NCBI RefSeq assembly: GCF_028993575.1
Contig: NZ_CP118615.1
Span: 124,001 to 188,000 of the forward strand
Origin: Micromonospora cathayae
GTDB taxonomy: Bacteria; Actinomycetota; Actinomycetes; Mycobacteriales; Micromonosporaceae
Direction of reading: 5' to 3'
DNA: 64,000 nucleotides
The position numbers and the translations under genes are program-made. Numbering within the stretch: position 1 is the first letter of the stretch; each line of letters opens with the position of its first letter. Under the pieces are notes generated by a model. It made no database searches, had not been told where the DNA came from, and saw nothing but the letters and a program-made list of their open reading frames with translations. This document shows positions 13,205-22,346 of the stretch, piece after piece.

Positions 13205-14202
13205 CACGAGGAGCCAGTCTGCCACGCCCCGCCGGCACGGTGGGCCGGGGCGCTGCCGGCGTCCGGCTGGTGGTCCGGCCGGCCGGTCGGTCCGTGGCCG
13301 TCCGACCGCCGGCGGGCGGTGGCGAACCGGGGCCGCCCGGCCAGGTCGAGGTGGCCGGTGACGGCCTCGAACCGGCCGTCGGCGGCGATCAGCTCCGGTA
13401 CCGCCGTGCCGTGCGTGTCGTCGTGCTCGACGGCCAGCAGACCGCCCGGACGCAGCAGCCGGGCCGCCTGCCCGACCAGCGGCCGGACCACGTCCAGTCC
13501 GTCCGGGCCACCGAAGACCGCCTCGTCCGGGTCGTGCCCGGCCACCTCCGGCGGCACGGCGGTCCCCCGCGGCACGTACGGCGGGTTGGACAGCAGCACG
13601 TCCACCCGGCCGGTCAGCCCGGCGAGCAGTTCCGGGTCGGTGACGTCGGCGGCGACCACCCGGACCGGCCGGTCCCCGGCGGCGGCCCGTTCCGCCGCGT
13701 TGCGCCGCAGCCAGGCCAGCGCCGCCGTCGACCGTTCCACCGCCACCACCTCGGCGGCCGGCAGTTCGTGGGCCACCGCGAGCGCGATCGCCCCGGACCC
13801 GCTGCACAGGTCCACCACGACCGGGGCGTCGAGCTGCCGGGCCCGGTCGATCCCCCAGCCGGCGACCAGTTCCGTCTCCGGCCGGGGCACGAACACCCCC
13901 GGCCCGACCGCCAGGTCCAGGTACCGGAAGCCGGCCCGCCCGGTCAGGTGCTGCACCGGTTCCCGGGCCGCCCGGCGGGCCACCAGATCGTCGAGCCGGC
14001 CGATTTGCGCGGTGGTGAACCCGTCGACCAGCAGCAGCCGGCTCCGGGGCACCCCGAGCACGTGGGCGGCGAGCAGCTCCGCCTCGGTCCGGGCCGCCCC
14101 GATGCCCGCCGAGGCGAGGGTCCGGGTCACCCGGGCGAGTACCGGTGTGACGGGATGACGGTTGTTCGTCCCTTCGGACGGCTGTTGCGGCGTGACGGTC
14201 AC
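13204..14202 (-). CDS. prmC: Release factor glutamine N5-methyltransferase
   Basis: Methylates the GGQ glutamine of release factors RF1 and RF2 with S-adenosylmethionine. The 332-residue protein has an N-terminal helical domain and a Rossmann methyltransferase domain with FVPRPETELV, the SAM-binding VVDLCSGSGAIALA and the diagnostic NPPY tetrad (LLSNPPYVPRG). GTG at 14202 is taken as the start; the frame is open further but runs into the divergent gene region. It lies close to its substrate's gene prfA, with the GGDEF gene inserted between them in the opposite orientation. Confidence 0.92.
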   Translation of the reverse strand: MTVTPQQPSEGTNNRHPVTPVLARVTRTLASAGIGAARTEAELLAAHVLGVPRSRLLLVDGFTTAQIGRLDDLVARRAAREPVQHLTGRAGFRYLDLAVGPGVFVPRPETELVAGWGIDRARQLDAPVVVDLCSGSGAIALAVAHELPAAEVVAVERSTAALAWLRRNAAERAAAGDRPVRVVAADVTDPELLAGLTGRVDVLLSNPPYVPRGTAVPPEVAGHDPDEAVFGGPDGLDVVRPLVGQAARLLRPGGLLAVEHDDTHGTAVPELIAADGRFEAVTGHLDLAGRPRFATARRRSDGHGPTGRPDHQPDAGSAPAHRAGGAWQTGSS

Positions 14203-14354
14203 GACATAATCATGAAGCGTCGCGCACGTCACCCCGAACGCGCGCGTCCCTCCGCGCGCCCGCTGGCGTGCCGGGGTCGGGCGTGACCGACCAGGGGTGC
14301 CGCCGGCGACCACGGTGCGCCGCCGGTGTGGGCGGTGCGGACGGGAGGCTGCGG

Positions 14355-15920
14355 GTGGGTTGGCTCGACCGGGTCACCGACCAGGTTGACACTCTCACGC
14401 AGGCGCGCGACCTCATGGAGGCGAGCCGGTCCGCCGAGGCGTGCACTCTTCTGGAGCAGGTCATCGGCACCACCGAGGACCCGTACACCCGCGCCGACGC
14501 CCGGGTGCAGCGCCTATCCGCGCTGATCAACCTCGGTCGGACCGCCGAGTTCACCCGGGCCATCGAGGAGGCGTCCACCGCCGTCCGGGACCTCGCCGAG
14601 CCGTACCTGCACGGGCACCTCAACGCCCTGGCCGCGCTCGCCGCGCACCACCAGGGGGCCCTCGACCGGTGCGTCACCCACCTGGTCCGGGCCGCCCGGA
14701 TGCTCGACCGGGTGGAGGACCCGGACCGGGACACCGCGTGGGGCTGGCACGACCTGGCGATGGCCTACTCGTACCTGAGTTTCCACGGGTACGCGCTCAC
14801 CGCGATCGAGAAGGCCCGGCAGATGGGCCTGGCCGCCGGCATCCCGGAGGAGACCTTCGCCGCGCCCGGCATCCGGCTGCGCAGCGCGGTCGCCCTCGAC
14901 CACCACGGCGACAGCGACGGTTGCCTGCGGGTGCTCCGGGACATCGCCGCCGACCTGGAGCGGTTCCGCCGGACCGGCCGGGCCGGTCGGCTCCGTCCGA
15001 GCAGCCTCTCCGCGTACGGCTACGCCGCCGCCCGCCGGGCCTGCCTCGGCGATCCGGTCGGTGGCGACCCGGTCGGCGGCGGCACCGAGGACGACCCGGT
15101 CCGGTTGCTCGGCTTCGGCGGGGACAGCGCCCGGCCCCGGGACTTCCGGCAGTTGGGCCACGTCTGCCTGGCCATCGCCGGGGGCCGGCCGATCGAGGCG
15201 ATCACCCGGCTGGACACCGCCTCGGTCTCCACCGAGACCCTGGGCGCGGCCGAGCCGGCCCGGCTGCGCAGCATCGCGTTGGCCTCCGCCGGTGACCACG
15301 CCGGCGCGCACCGGGCCGACCGGATGGCGTTCCGGCTGGCCGCGCAGCGTACCGACCGGTTGCGGGACGTCTACATCGACGGCGTCGCGGCCCGGATCGA
15401 CCACGAGCAGATGCGCCGGGAGGCGGCCCGGTTCGAGGGGGAGGCGCTGACCGACCCGCTCACCGGCCTACCCAACCGTCGCCGGCTGGAACGGCACATC
15501 GCCGGCATGGCCAACCGGGGCGAACGCCTGGTCATCGGGGTCTGCGACCTGGACGGTTTCAAGGCGGTCAACACCCGGCACGGGCACCACTCCGGCGACC
15601 TGGTGCTGCAACGGGTGGCCGGGGTGATCAACCGGGTGATGCGACGGGGCGACTTCGTGGCCCGCTACGGCGGGGACGAGTTCGTGGTGGTGCTCTCCGG
15701 CACCGGGATCGAGGAGGCCGTCGAGGTGTCCCGCCGGATCGACGCGGCGATCCGGACCGAGGACTGGGAGTCCCTGGTGCCCGGCACCCCGGTCCGGGTC
15801 ACCATCGGCTTCGCCGAGGTCAGCTCCCCGGGCCCGCTCGGCCGGGACGCGATCCGGGCCGCCTTCGACGCCGCCGACCAGCAGATGCTCCGGGCCAAGG
15901 CGCACCCCCGCGCCTCCTGA
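14355..15920 (+). CDS. TPR-like diguanylate cyclase
   Basis: A 521-residue soluble protein. The first roughly 370 residues are helical, with repeated TPR-like hairpins (SRSAEACTLLEQVIG, LAALAAHHQGALDRCV, HGYALTAIEKARQMGL). The C-terminal GGDEF domain is intact: RYGGDEFVVV with the active loop at 439-443, preceded five residues earlier by RRGD (430-433), a canonical RxxD inhibitory site. It should therefore make cyclic di-GMP and be product-inhibited. No transmembrane segment or phosphodiesterase domain is present. GTG at 14355 is supported by GGGAGG six bases upstream. It is the only plus-strand gene between prmC and prfA. Confidence 0.92.
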   Translation: MGWLDRVTDQVDTLTQARDLMEASRSAEACTLLEQVIGTTEDPYTRADARVQRLSALINLGRTAEFTRAIEEASTAVRDLAEPYLHGHLNALAALAAHHQGALDRCVTHLVRAARMLDRVEDPDRDTAWGWHDLAMAYSYLSFHGYALTAIEKARQMGLAAGIPEETFAAPGIRLRSAVALDHHGDSDGCLRVLRDIAADLERFRRTGRAGRLRPSSLSAYGYAAARRACLGDPVGGDPVGGGTEDDPVRLLGFGGDSARPRDFRQLGHVCLAIAGGRPIEAITRLDTASVSTETLGAAEPARLRSIALASAGDHAGAHRADRMAFRLAAQRTDRLRDVYIDGVAARIDHEQMRREAARFEGEALTDPLTGLPNRRRLERHIAGMANRGERLVIGVCDLDGFKAVNTRHGHHSGDLVLQRVAGVINRVMRRGDFVARYGGDEFVVVLSGTGIEEAVEVSRRIDAAIRTEDWESLVPGTPVRVTIGFAEVSSPGPLGRDAIRAAFDAADQQMLRAKAHPRAS

Positions 15921-15987
15921 ACGCGGCCGGGCACCGCGACGCCGGGCCCGGACCGGCGGGCGGGTGTGGTCGGCCGGGCCGCCGGCC

Positions 15988-17076
15988 TCAGCGGCGGGTC
16001 AGTTCGGTGTCGCCGGCCAGGCGGGCGGCCCGGTCGGCCTCCACGAGAGCGTCGAGCACCCCGTCCAGGTCACCGGCGAGGGCCAGGTCCAGGTTGTACG
16101 CGGTGTAGCCGATCCGGTGGTCGGTGATCCGGTTCTGCGGGAAGTTGTAGGTGCGGATCCGCTCCGAGCGGTCGACCGTCCGCACCTGCGCCTTGCGGGC
16201 GTCCGAGGCGGCGGCGTCGGCCTGCTCCTGGGCGGCGGCGAGCAGCCGGGCCCGCAGGATCCGCATCGCCTGCTCCCGGTTCTGGAGCTGCGACTTCTCG
16301 TTCTGGCAGGAGACCACGATGCCGGTCGGCACGTGGGTGATCCGCACCGCCGAGTCGGTGGTGTTGACCGACTGCCCACCCGGGCCGGACGACCGGAACA
16401 CGTCGATGCGCAGCTCGTTCGGGTCGATGGTGACGTCGACCTCCTCGGCCTCCGGGAGCACCAGCACACCGGCCGCGCTGGTGTGGATGCGGCCCTGCGA
16501 CTCGGTCACCGGGACCCGCTGCACCCGGTGCACGCCGCCCTCCCACTTGAGCCGGGACCAGACCCCGTTGCCGCCCTCCGGCACGCCCTTGGTCTTGATC
16601 GCCAGGGAGACGTCCTTCACCCCGCCGAGGTCGGAGTCCTGCGCGTCGAGCACCTCGGTGAGCCAGCCCCGCCGTTCGGCGTACCGGGTGTACATGCGCA
16701 GCAGGTCCCCGGCGAACAGCGCGGACTCCTCGCCGCCCTCGCCGGCCTTGATCTCGACGATGACGTCCTTGGCGTCATGCGGGTCACGCGGGATGAGCAG
16801 CTCGGCGAGGCGTTCCTCCAGCGCCGGCAGGGTGGCCGCGATCGACTCCGCCTCGCCGGCGAAGGACGGGTCCTCGGCGACCAGTTCCCGGGCGGCGGCC
16901 AGGTCGGCGCGGGCCTGCTCCAGCTCACCGGCCGCCTTGTGCAGCGGCACCAGCTCGGCGTAGCGCCGGCCGACCCGCCGGGCGGTGCCCTGGTCGGCGT
17001 GGATGGCCGGGTCGGCGAGCCGCTTCTCCAGCTCGGCGTACTCGTCGAGGAGGGCGGCCAGGCGCTCGCTGCTCAT
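15988..17076 (-). CDS. prfA: Peptide chain release factor 1
   Basis: Recognises UAA and UAG in the ribosomal A site and triggers peptide release. The 362-residue protein has the codon-recognition tripeptide PVT at 189-191 ([15 protein letters not shown]) and the catalytic GGQ at 233-235 in [17 protein letters not shown], the site methylated by PrmC. Length and domain order are standard. The gene follows rpmE, from which it is separated by a strong hairpin, so it probably has its own promoter or depends on read-through. Confidence 0.97.
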   Translation of the reverse strand: MSSERLAALLDEYAELEKRLADPAIHADQGTARRVGRRYAELVPLHKAAGELEQARADLAAARELVAEDPSFAGEAESIAATLPALEERLAELLIPRDPHDAKDVIVEIKAGEGGEESALFAGDLLRMYTRYAERRGWLTEVLDAQDSDLGGVKDVSLAIKTKGVPEGGNGVWSRLKWEGGVHRVQRVPVTESQGRIHTSAAGVLVLPEAEEVDVTIDPNELRIDVFRSSGPGGQSVNTTDSAVRITHVPTGIVVSCQNEKSQLQNREQAMRILRARLLAAAQEQADAAASDARKAQVRTVDRSERIRTYNFPQNRITDHRIGYTAYNLDLALAGDLDGVLDALVEADRAARLAGDTELTRR

Positions 17077-17119
17077 GCGGGTGCTCCCTGCGGGTCGGCG
17101 CGAATCGGGCAGATACGGA

Positions 17120-17158
17120 CGACGCCCGCGTCCGGCGGGAAACCGGACGCGGGCGTCG
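17120..17158 (-). terminator. Hairpin terminator after rpmE
   Basis: Perfect stem of 16 bp (17120-17135 with 17143-17158, core GACGCCCGCGTCCGG) and a 7-base loop, 10 bases past the rpmE stop and before prfA. No U-run follows. It may terminate or attenuate transcription between rpmE and prfA. Confidence 0.8.
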
Positions 17159-17167
17159 GACCTACGG

Positions 17168-17392
17168 CTACTTGGCCTTCTTCGCCTGAACCTTGGCGTA
17201 CTTCTGCTGGAACTTCGCGACCCGACCGGCGGTGTCGAGCACCCGCTGCTTGCCCGTGTAGAACGGGTGGCAGGCGCTGCACGTCTCGACGTGGATCGAG
17301 CCGCCCTTGGCGGTGCTGCGGGTCGTGAAGGAGTTGCCGCAGGAGCAGGTGACCTCGGTGGTCACGTACTCCGGGTGGATGTTGGGCTTCAT
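17168..17392 (-). CDS. rpmE: Ribosomal protein bL31 (zinc-binding form)
   Basis: Protein of the large ribosomal subunit bridging to the small subunit; 74 residues. It is the C+ form with zinc ligands: CSCG near residue 16 and the CSAC pair in [13 protein letters not shown]. Actinomycetes often have a second zinc-free form used when zinc is scarce; none is in this window. ATG at 17392 is preceded by GAAGG. The lysine-rich C-terminus (KVQAKKAK) is typical. Confidence 0.96.
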   Translation of the reverse strand: MKPNIHPEYVTTEVTCSCGNSFTTRSTAKGGSIHVETCSACHPFYTGKQRVLDTAGRVAKFQQKYAKVQAKKAK

Positions 17393-17589
17393 GTCGCCTT
17401 CGGTCCTCTCGTGGGTGGTCGCCGGGTCGCCGACCGCGCGTGAACGCCTGCGCGGGATCGGCGTGAACCGGAACCGGTGGCCGATTGACCAGTGTGCCAT
17501 GGGCTCGCGCCGACCCGTGAACCGGGCCGCACAGCTCCCCCAACGCACCCTCCACCACCGGCATTCCCGCCCCGGCCGGGCGCATTACC

Positions 17590-18495
17590 GTGACCGGGGT
17601 GACCCGTCTCATCGCCACCCGGGGGTTGCCCGCCTCGGGCAAGACCACCTTCGCCCGTACCCTCCAGCCGTCCGTCGTCCGGGTAAACCGGGACGATCTG
17701 CGCCGGATGCTGCACGGTGCGCGGCTCTTCACCCAGTGGGCGGAATCGCAGGTCACCACGGCCCAGCGGGCCCAGGTGGAGGCGCTGCTGCGGGCCCGGG
17801 TCGACGTCTGCGTCGACGACACCAACCTGCGCGCCCGGACCCTGCGCGAGTGGGCCCGGCTCGCCGCCCGGTACGGCGCCGACTTCGAGGTGCACGACTT
17901 CACCGACGTACCGCTGGACGAGTGCCTGCGCCGCGACGCCGGACGGTCGGCGGACGAGCGGGTCGGCGCGGAGGCCATCATTCGCCTGCACGAACGGTTC
18001 CTGGCGGACCGGCCACTGCCCCTGCCGGTCCCCGAGGTGCCACCCGGCGGGCCGGCCCGGGTACGCCCGCCCGCGCCGGAACCGCCCGAGGTCGTCCTGG
18101 TCGACATCGACGGCACCGTCGCGTTGCACGTCTCACGCAGCCCCTACGACATGACCCGGGTCGGTGAGGACGCGCCCAACGAGGCGGTCATCGTGGCGGT
18201 CCGGGCCATGCACGCGGCCGGGTACGGGGTGGTGTTCTGCTCCGGCCGGGACGCCTCCGCCCGTGCCGCCACGGTGGCCTGGCTGGACCGGCACGTCGGG
18301 GTGCCGTACCTGGCTCTGCACCTGCGGGCGGTCGGCGACAACCGGAAGGACGCGGTGGTCAAGCGGGAGATCTACGACCGCGAGCTGCGCGACCGCTACC
18401 GGGTGGTCGGGGTCTTCGACGACCGGATGCAGGTGGTGGCGATGTGGCGGGAACTGGGCCTGACGGTCTTCCAGGTCGCCGAGGGCGACTTCTGA
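17590..18495 (+). CDS. Polynucleotide kinase/phosphatase-like protein
   Basis: A 301-residue protein joining two catalytic modules. The N-terminal P-loop kinase has GLPASGKTTFA and RVNRDDLRRML, the T4 Pnkp-type layout that phosphorylates 5'-OH ends. The C-terminal part is a HAD-type phosphatase with VDIDGTVA (Asp nucleophile and second Asp), FCSGRD and FDDRMQVV, fitting 3'-phosphate removal. Together they would heal broken RNA or DNA ends. GTG at 17590 is used; GTG at 17599 is equally possible and neither has a strong ribosome site. It is divergent from rpmE. No ligase gene is adjacent. Confidence 0.85.
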   Translation: MTGVTRLIATRGLPASGKTTFARTLQPSVVRVNRDDLRRMLHGARLFTQWAESQVTTAQRAQVEALLRARVDVCVDDTNLRARTLREWARLAARYGADFEVHDFTDVPLDECLRRDAGRSADERVGAEAIIRLHERFLADRPLPLPVPEVPPGGPARVRPPAPEPPEVVLVDIDGTVALHVSRSPYDMTRVGEDAPNEAVIVAVRAMHAAGYGVVFCSGRDASARAATVAWLDRHVGVPYLALHLRAVGDNRKDAVVKREIYDRELRDRYRVVGVFDDRMQVVAMWRELGLTVFQVAEGDF

Positions 18496-18553
18496 CGGCC
18501 GGCCGGAGCCCCCGCTGGCACACCGGGCGACAGCGGGGACCCCGGCACCGGGA

Positions 18554-18668
18554 TCAGGCGGCGGGAACGCGGCCCACCAGGGTCAGGCGGCGGGAACACG
18601 CCCCACCAGGATCAGGCGGCGGGAACACGCCCCACCAGGATCAGGCGGCGGGAACGCGGCCCACCGCG
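18554..18668 (-). repeat. Four 29-bp repeats copying the tail and stop of the phosphodiester glycosidase gene
   Basis: TCAGGCGGCGGGAAC begins at 18554, 18583, 18612 and 18641, always 29 bases apart. The copy at 18641 is the gene's own end (codons for GRVPAA and the TGA stop). The other three lie downstream, toward the convergent kinase/phosphatase gene, and differ from it at only a few positions. The period is not divisible by 3. Confidence 0.93.
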
Positions 18669-21600
18669 GGGGCGGCGGCGAGGGTGAGGGTGGCCTCGGC
18701 GCGGACGCCGTTGACGGTGACCGCGAGCAGCACCGAGGCGGCCGGCTTCAGCGCGGTCAGCGTGCCGGTGGCCGGATCGAAGCGGGCCACGTGCCAGGGC
18801 CGGACCCCGTCGGGCGGACCGACGTGCACGCCGGGCGAGGCGGACCAGTCCGCGCTGACCGGGGCGGCCACCGGCACGGTACGCCCACCCGGCTGGGTGA
18901 GGGTCGCGGTGACCGTCGCCGGGGTGCCGACCGCCACGGTGGCGGGGGCGGTCAGGGTGAGCCGGTCGACGTGCGCCCGGAACTCGGCGGCCACCCAGCG
19001 CGGCCCCGCGCCGCTGCCGGCCCCGGCCGGGGCGGCGACGGCCAGCGGGTCACGCCGGGCCCGGTCGGCCTCCTGCCGGGTCACCGGGTCCACGCCGACC
19101 ATCGTCCAGCCGGTGAAGCCGCCCTGGTCGGCGGGGCTGGACGGGCCCTTGCCGGCGTTGCCGTTGATCAGGAAGGGCACCCCGTCGACCCGGTCGGCGT
19201 GGAAGGTGCCGACGTGCCCGCCGACGAAGAGCGCGCCCTTGCCGGTGCGGTGCTGGAAGTCGGCCAGCCACTGCTCCACCAGCGCCGCCTCCTTGCGGTC
19301 GGTGAGCTGGCTGGCCTTGGCCGGGCCGGGGTCACGCGGCGGATGGTGGTGCAGCACCACCACCGAGCCGATCGCGTCGTCGGTGGCGGCGGAGTCCAGC
19401 GCGGTACGCAGTGCCCGGACCTGGTCCAGGCCGCCGCCGCGCAGGGTGCCGGTGGAGCTGTTCAGGGTGACGAAGCGGGTCCCCTTGTGGTCGAACACCT
19501 TCGACGGCGCGCCGAAGACCGCCTGGAAGTTGGCGATCGGGGCACCCATGATCTCGTGGTTGCCGGGCACGTAGTGGTAGGGCAGTTCCCCGCCGAGTTC
19601 CTCGTCCAGGATCCGCTTGGCGAGGGCGAAGTCCGCCGGGTACGCGGTGTCCACGAAGTCCCCGTTGATCAGCAGGAAGTCGGGCTGGGCCGCCTTCACC
19701 TCGCGCAGCGTACGGCGGGCCTGGGCGACCAGGTCGCTGTCCGGGTCCGCCGCGACGAACTGGGCGTCGGAGAGGACGGCGAACCGCCAGGGCATCCCGG
19801 CGACGGTGCCGTCGCGCAGCACCACCCGGTCGGTGCGGTACGGCTCGGCCGGCACGTCCACGGTCGGCGCGACCTTCGCCACCAGGTCGTCGATCACCAC
19901 CTCGCTGGTGTACCTGGCGGCGGCGTTGGTCTCGGCGACGTAGAAGCGGCGTACCCGTAGCGGGTACTGCACCCCGGCCGGCACGTCGAACTGCACGTAC
20001 CGCCAGCCGGTCCAGGTGACCAGCGGGCCGCGCAGCACGTGCTGGGTGTCCTGGGCGTCGTGCAGGTGCAGGCTGGGCCACTCCCCGGTGCCGTTGCCCT
20101 TGATCCACATGCCGAACGCCTGCGGCTGTCCGGGTACCTCGATCCAGGCCGGCGGGTCGGCGTAGGCGGCCCGGGTGCCGGTGGACTGGCCGAAGTCGTA
20201 CGCCAGCTTCAGGCCGGTGCCGGTGCGGCCCGGTACGGGCGCGACCGAGCCGGTGGCGCGGGCGGCGCTGAACTTCCAGGCGGGCGCGTCGTCGAAGCCG
20301 GCGACCGGTACGTCGGTCAGGCCGACGGTCACCGGGAGCACCGTGCGCCGGCCGGCGACGGTGACGGTGACCAGGGCGGAGCCGCTGTCCCGGCGGGCGG
20401 CGACGGTGAGGTTGCCGTCGGCGGTGGGGGTGACGGTCAGCAGGTCGCGGTCGTAGTCGAGGGTCAGGTCGGCCGGCTCGACCGGCGCGGTGTTGCCCTC
20501 GGCGTCGTAGCCGACCACGCCGAACGTCCCGGTGCCGGTGGCGTCGGTCAGGCCGACCCGGTCCACGGTGGCGTCGATCCGGGCCAGCGGGCCGAGCACG
20601 GTGAGGTCGAGGGTGCCCCGCGCGCCACCCCGGGCGGCGGTGACGGTGACCCGGCCGGGCCGGGCGGCCCGGAACACCCCGTCGGCGGCCACCCTGCCGT
20701 GCGCCGCCGGGTTGGCCCGCCAGGTCGGGGTGCCGGCCGCCGGGCCGTACGTCTCGTCGTGGCCGGCGGCGGTGAGTCGGCGGGTGAGGCCGGGGAAGAC
20801 CCGGTCGGGACGGCCGCCGCGGACCGGGGCGACGCCGGGCGCGGCGGTCGGGTCGGCGGCGGTCTCCAGCCAGTACCCGGTGAGCCGGCCGCTGCCCTTC
20901 GGCGCGTAGATCGCCAGGCCGTTGGGGACGGCCCGTTCGGTGCCGTCGGAGGGGCTGTTCTCCACCTGGACGGTGGCGGACCCCGGTTCCCGGGCGAGCA
21001 GCGTGGACGAGCCGCCGCCGTCGAGGTTGAGGGCGTGGTGCGCGCCGAGTTCGGCCATCATCCGGCCCAGTTCGGTCTGGGTGACGCCCCGGCTGTCCAC
21101 CTGCCGGCCGTCCACGGTGAGCATGATCATGCGGCGGCCGTCAGCGGTGAACCCGACCGAGGTACGCGGAGCCAGCGAGGAGTCGGCGATCTCCTGCACC
21201 ACCCCGTCGCGGACCAGCACGTTGCCGCCGCCGACCGCGGCCCGCAGGGTGCTGCCGTCCGACGGCTTCGGCCGGTACGCCACGGTCACCGGGTCGCCCG
21301 GGCGCAGGCCGGCGAGGGCGTCCGCGCCGGCGTCCCGGCCGAGCAGGACGCTGGTGCCGGCCGGGATCGGGCCGCCGCCGGCCCGGTCGGTGACGGTGGC
21401 GACCCGCCCGGCGACCAGGGTGACCTCGGTGACCCGGCTCGCGCCCTGCACCGCCCGGCCCCGGTCGTACGCGCCCCAGAGCGGGGTGAACAGGCCGACG
21501 CCGCCGGGCTGGACCATGTTGTTGAACTGGGTCAGGGTGACCGGCCCGCCGGGCAGGGTGGCGGTGCCGTCGAAGGTGACCTGAATCACCCGGCCGAGAC

Positions 21601-22177
21601 CTCCGGCGGTGATGCCGACCGCGTTGGGGTGCCCGGCGACCGGCGACTGGACCAGTTCGCCGCCCCGGATGCCGACGCCCTGGGCGGCCCCGGAGTTGTT
21701 GATGTCGAAGAAGTCGCCGTTGACGGCGGCGACCGCCCCGGCGGCGTCCACCGCGCCGCGCAGCGGCTCGGCCCGGCTGACCGCGCCCGAGTTGACGTAG
21801 TCGACGGTGAGCCCGCCGGTCAGGTCGGCGGTGAGCGCGTCCGCGCGCAGCCAGCCCTGCTGGTCGTACCGGTCGAAGGAGGTGAGGTCGAGCCCGGGGG
21901 CGACCGGGCGGGTGGTCGTCGCGGTCTCCAGGCCCCCGGCCGGCGCGACCCCGTCGGTCCGGCCGGTGTCGGCGGTGTCGGCGGTGTCGGCGGCCAGCGT
22001 GGTGGCGGTGGACGGGTGCGAGGAGGACCGGGGGGCGTCCTCGGCCGTGGTGCCGGTCGACCGGAGGTCGGCCCCCGGCCGGTCGGGTGGCGCGGCGACG
22101 ACCGGGGTCGGGCCGGCCAGGCCGAGCAGCGGCGTCAGCAGCAGTACGCCGGCGAGTCGGGCGGATCGGGTACGCAT
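18641..22177 (-). CDS. Secreted phosphodiester glycosidase fused to a metallophosphoesterase
   Basis: A 1178-residue exported protein. A signal peptide (about 1-29, ending VVAAP) and a Thr/Asp-rich linker precede a NAGPA-type phosphodiester glycosidase domain, about residues 95-440, with VNGDFFDINNSG and LNLDGGGSST. Next come Ig-like and jelly-roll-like segments. A calcineurin-type phosphoesterase domain (about 800-1060) has FAVLSDAQF, INGDFVDT, GNHE, LHHHPP and GGHVGTFH, covering its metal-binding motifs. A C-terminal Ig-like region follows. NAGPA enzymes cleave sugar-phosphodiester bonds, so the second domain might act on the phosphate product; the substrate (possibly a wall polymer) is inferred. 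The C-terminal codons are copied four times in all. Confidence 0.88.
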   Translation of the reverse strand: MRTRSARLAGVLLLTPLLGLAGPTPVVAAPPDRPGADLRSTGTTAEDAPRSSSHPSTATTLAADTADTADTGRTDGVAPAGGLETATTTRPVAPGLDLTSFDRYDQQGWLRADALTADLTGGLTVDYVNSGAVSRAEPLRGAVDAAGAVAAVNGDFFDINNSGAAQGVGIRGGELVQSPVAGHPNAVGITAGGLGRVIQVTFDGTATLPGGPVTLTQFNNMVQPGGVGLFTPLWGAYDRGRAVQGASRVTEVTLVAGRVATVTDRAGGGPIPAGTSVLLGRDAGADALAGLRPGDPVTVAYRPKPSDGSTLRAAVGGGNVLVRDGVVQEIADSSLAPRTSVGFTADGRRMIMLTVDGRQVDSRGVTQTELGRMMAELGAHHALNLDGGGSSTLLAREPGSATVQVENSPSDGTERAVPNGLAIYAPKGSGRLTGYWLETAADPTAAPGVAPVRGGRPDRVFPGLTRRLTAAGHDETYGPAAGTPTWRANPAAHGRVAADGVFRAARPGRVTVTAARGGARGTLDLTVLGPLARIDATVDRVGLTDATGTGTFGVVGYDAEGNTAPVEPADLTLDYDRDLLTVTPTADGNLTVAARRDSGSALVTVTVAGRRTVLPVTVGLTDVPVAGFDDAPAWKFSAARATGSVAPVPGRTGTGLKLAYDFGQSTGTRAAYADPPAWIEVPGQPQAFGMWIKGNGTGEWPSLHLHDAQDTQHVLRGPLVTWTGWRYVQFDVPAGVQYPLRVRRFYVAETNAAARYTSEVVIDDLVAKVAPTVDVPAEPYRTDRVVLRDGTVAGMPWRFAVLSDAQFVAADPDSDLVAQARRTLREVKAAQPDFLLINGDFVDTAYPADFALAKRILDEELGGELPYHYVPGNHEIMGAPIANFQAVFGAPSKVFDHKGTRFVTLNSSTGTLRGGGLDQVRALRTALDSAATDDAIGSVVVLHHHPPRDPGPAKASQLTDRKEAALVEQWLADFQHRTGKGALFVGGHVGTFHADRVDGVPFLINGNAGKGPSSPADQGGFTGWTMVGVDPVTRQEADRARRDPLAVAAPAGAGSGAGPRWVAAEFRAHVDRLTLTAPATVAVGTPATVTATLTQPGGRTVPVAAPVSADWSASPGVHVGPPDGVRPWHVARFDPATGTLTALKPAASVLLAVTVNGVRAEATLTLAAAPAVGRVPAA

Positions 22178-22204
22178 GGCGGTCAGTCAACCCGATGATG
22201 AACA

Positions 22205-22224
22205 GAAGTTTCAATACTTCGAAG
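22205..22224. promoter_or_regulatory. Overlapping palindromes before the phosphodiester glycosidase gene
   Basis: GAAGT (22205-22209) and ACTTC (22216-22220) form an inverted repeat, and CTTCGAAG (22217-22224) is a perfect palindrome overlapping it. They lie 28 bases upstream of the start in an unusually AT-rich patch, the place expected for an operator. The regulator is unknown. Confidence 0.35.
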
Positions 22225-22346
22225 CGAACCGAAGGAAAACTCCAGTCGGCGATCGTCCCCCCGGGACAGCGGAACCGGCGACCGTCCCGGAGCAGCGAAA
22301 AGGGGCCCGACCGCGAACGGCCGTGCCCCTTTTCGCCGTGCGCCGG

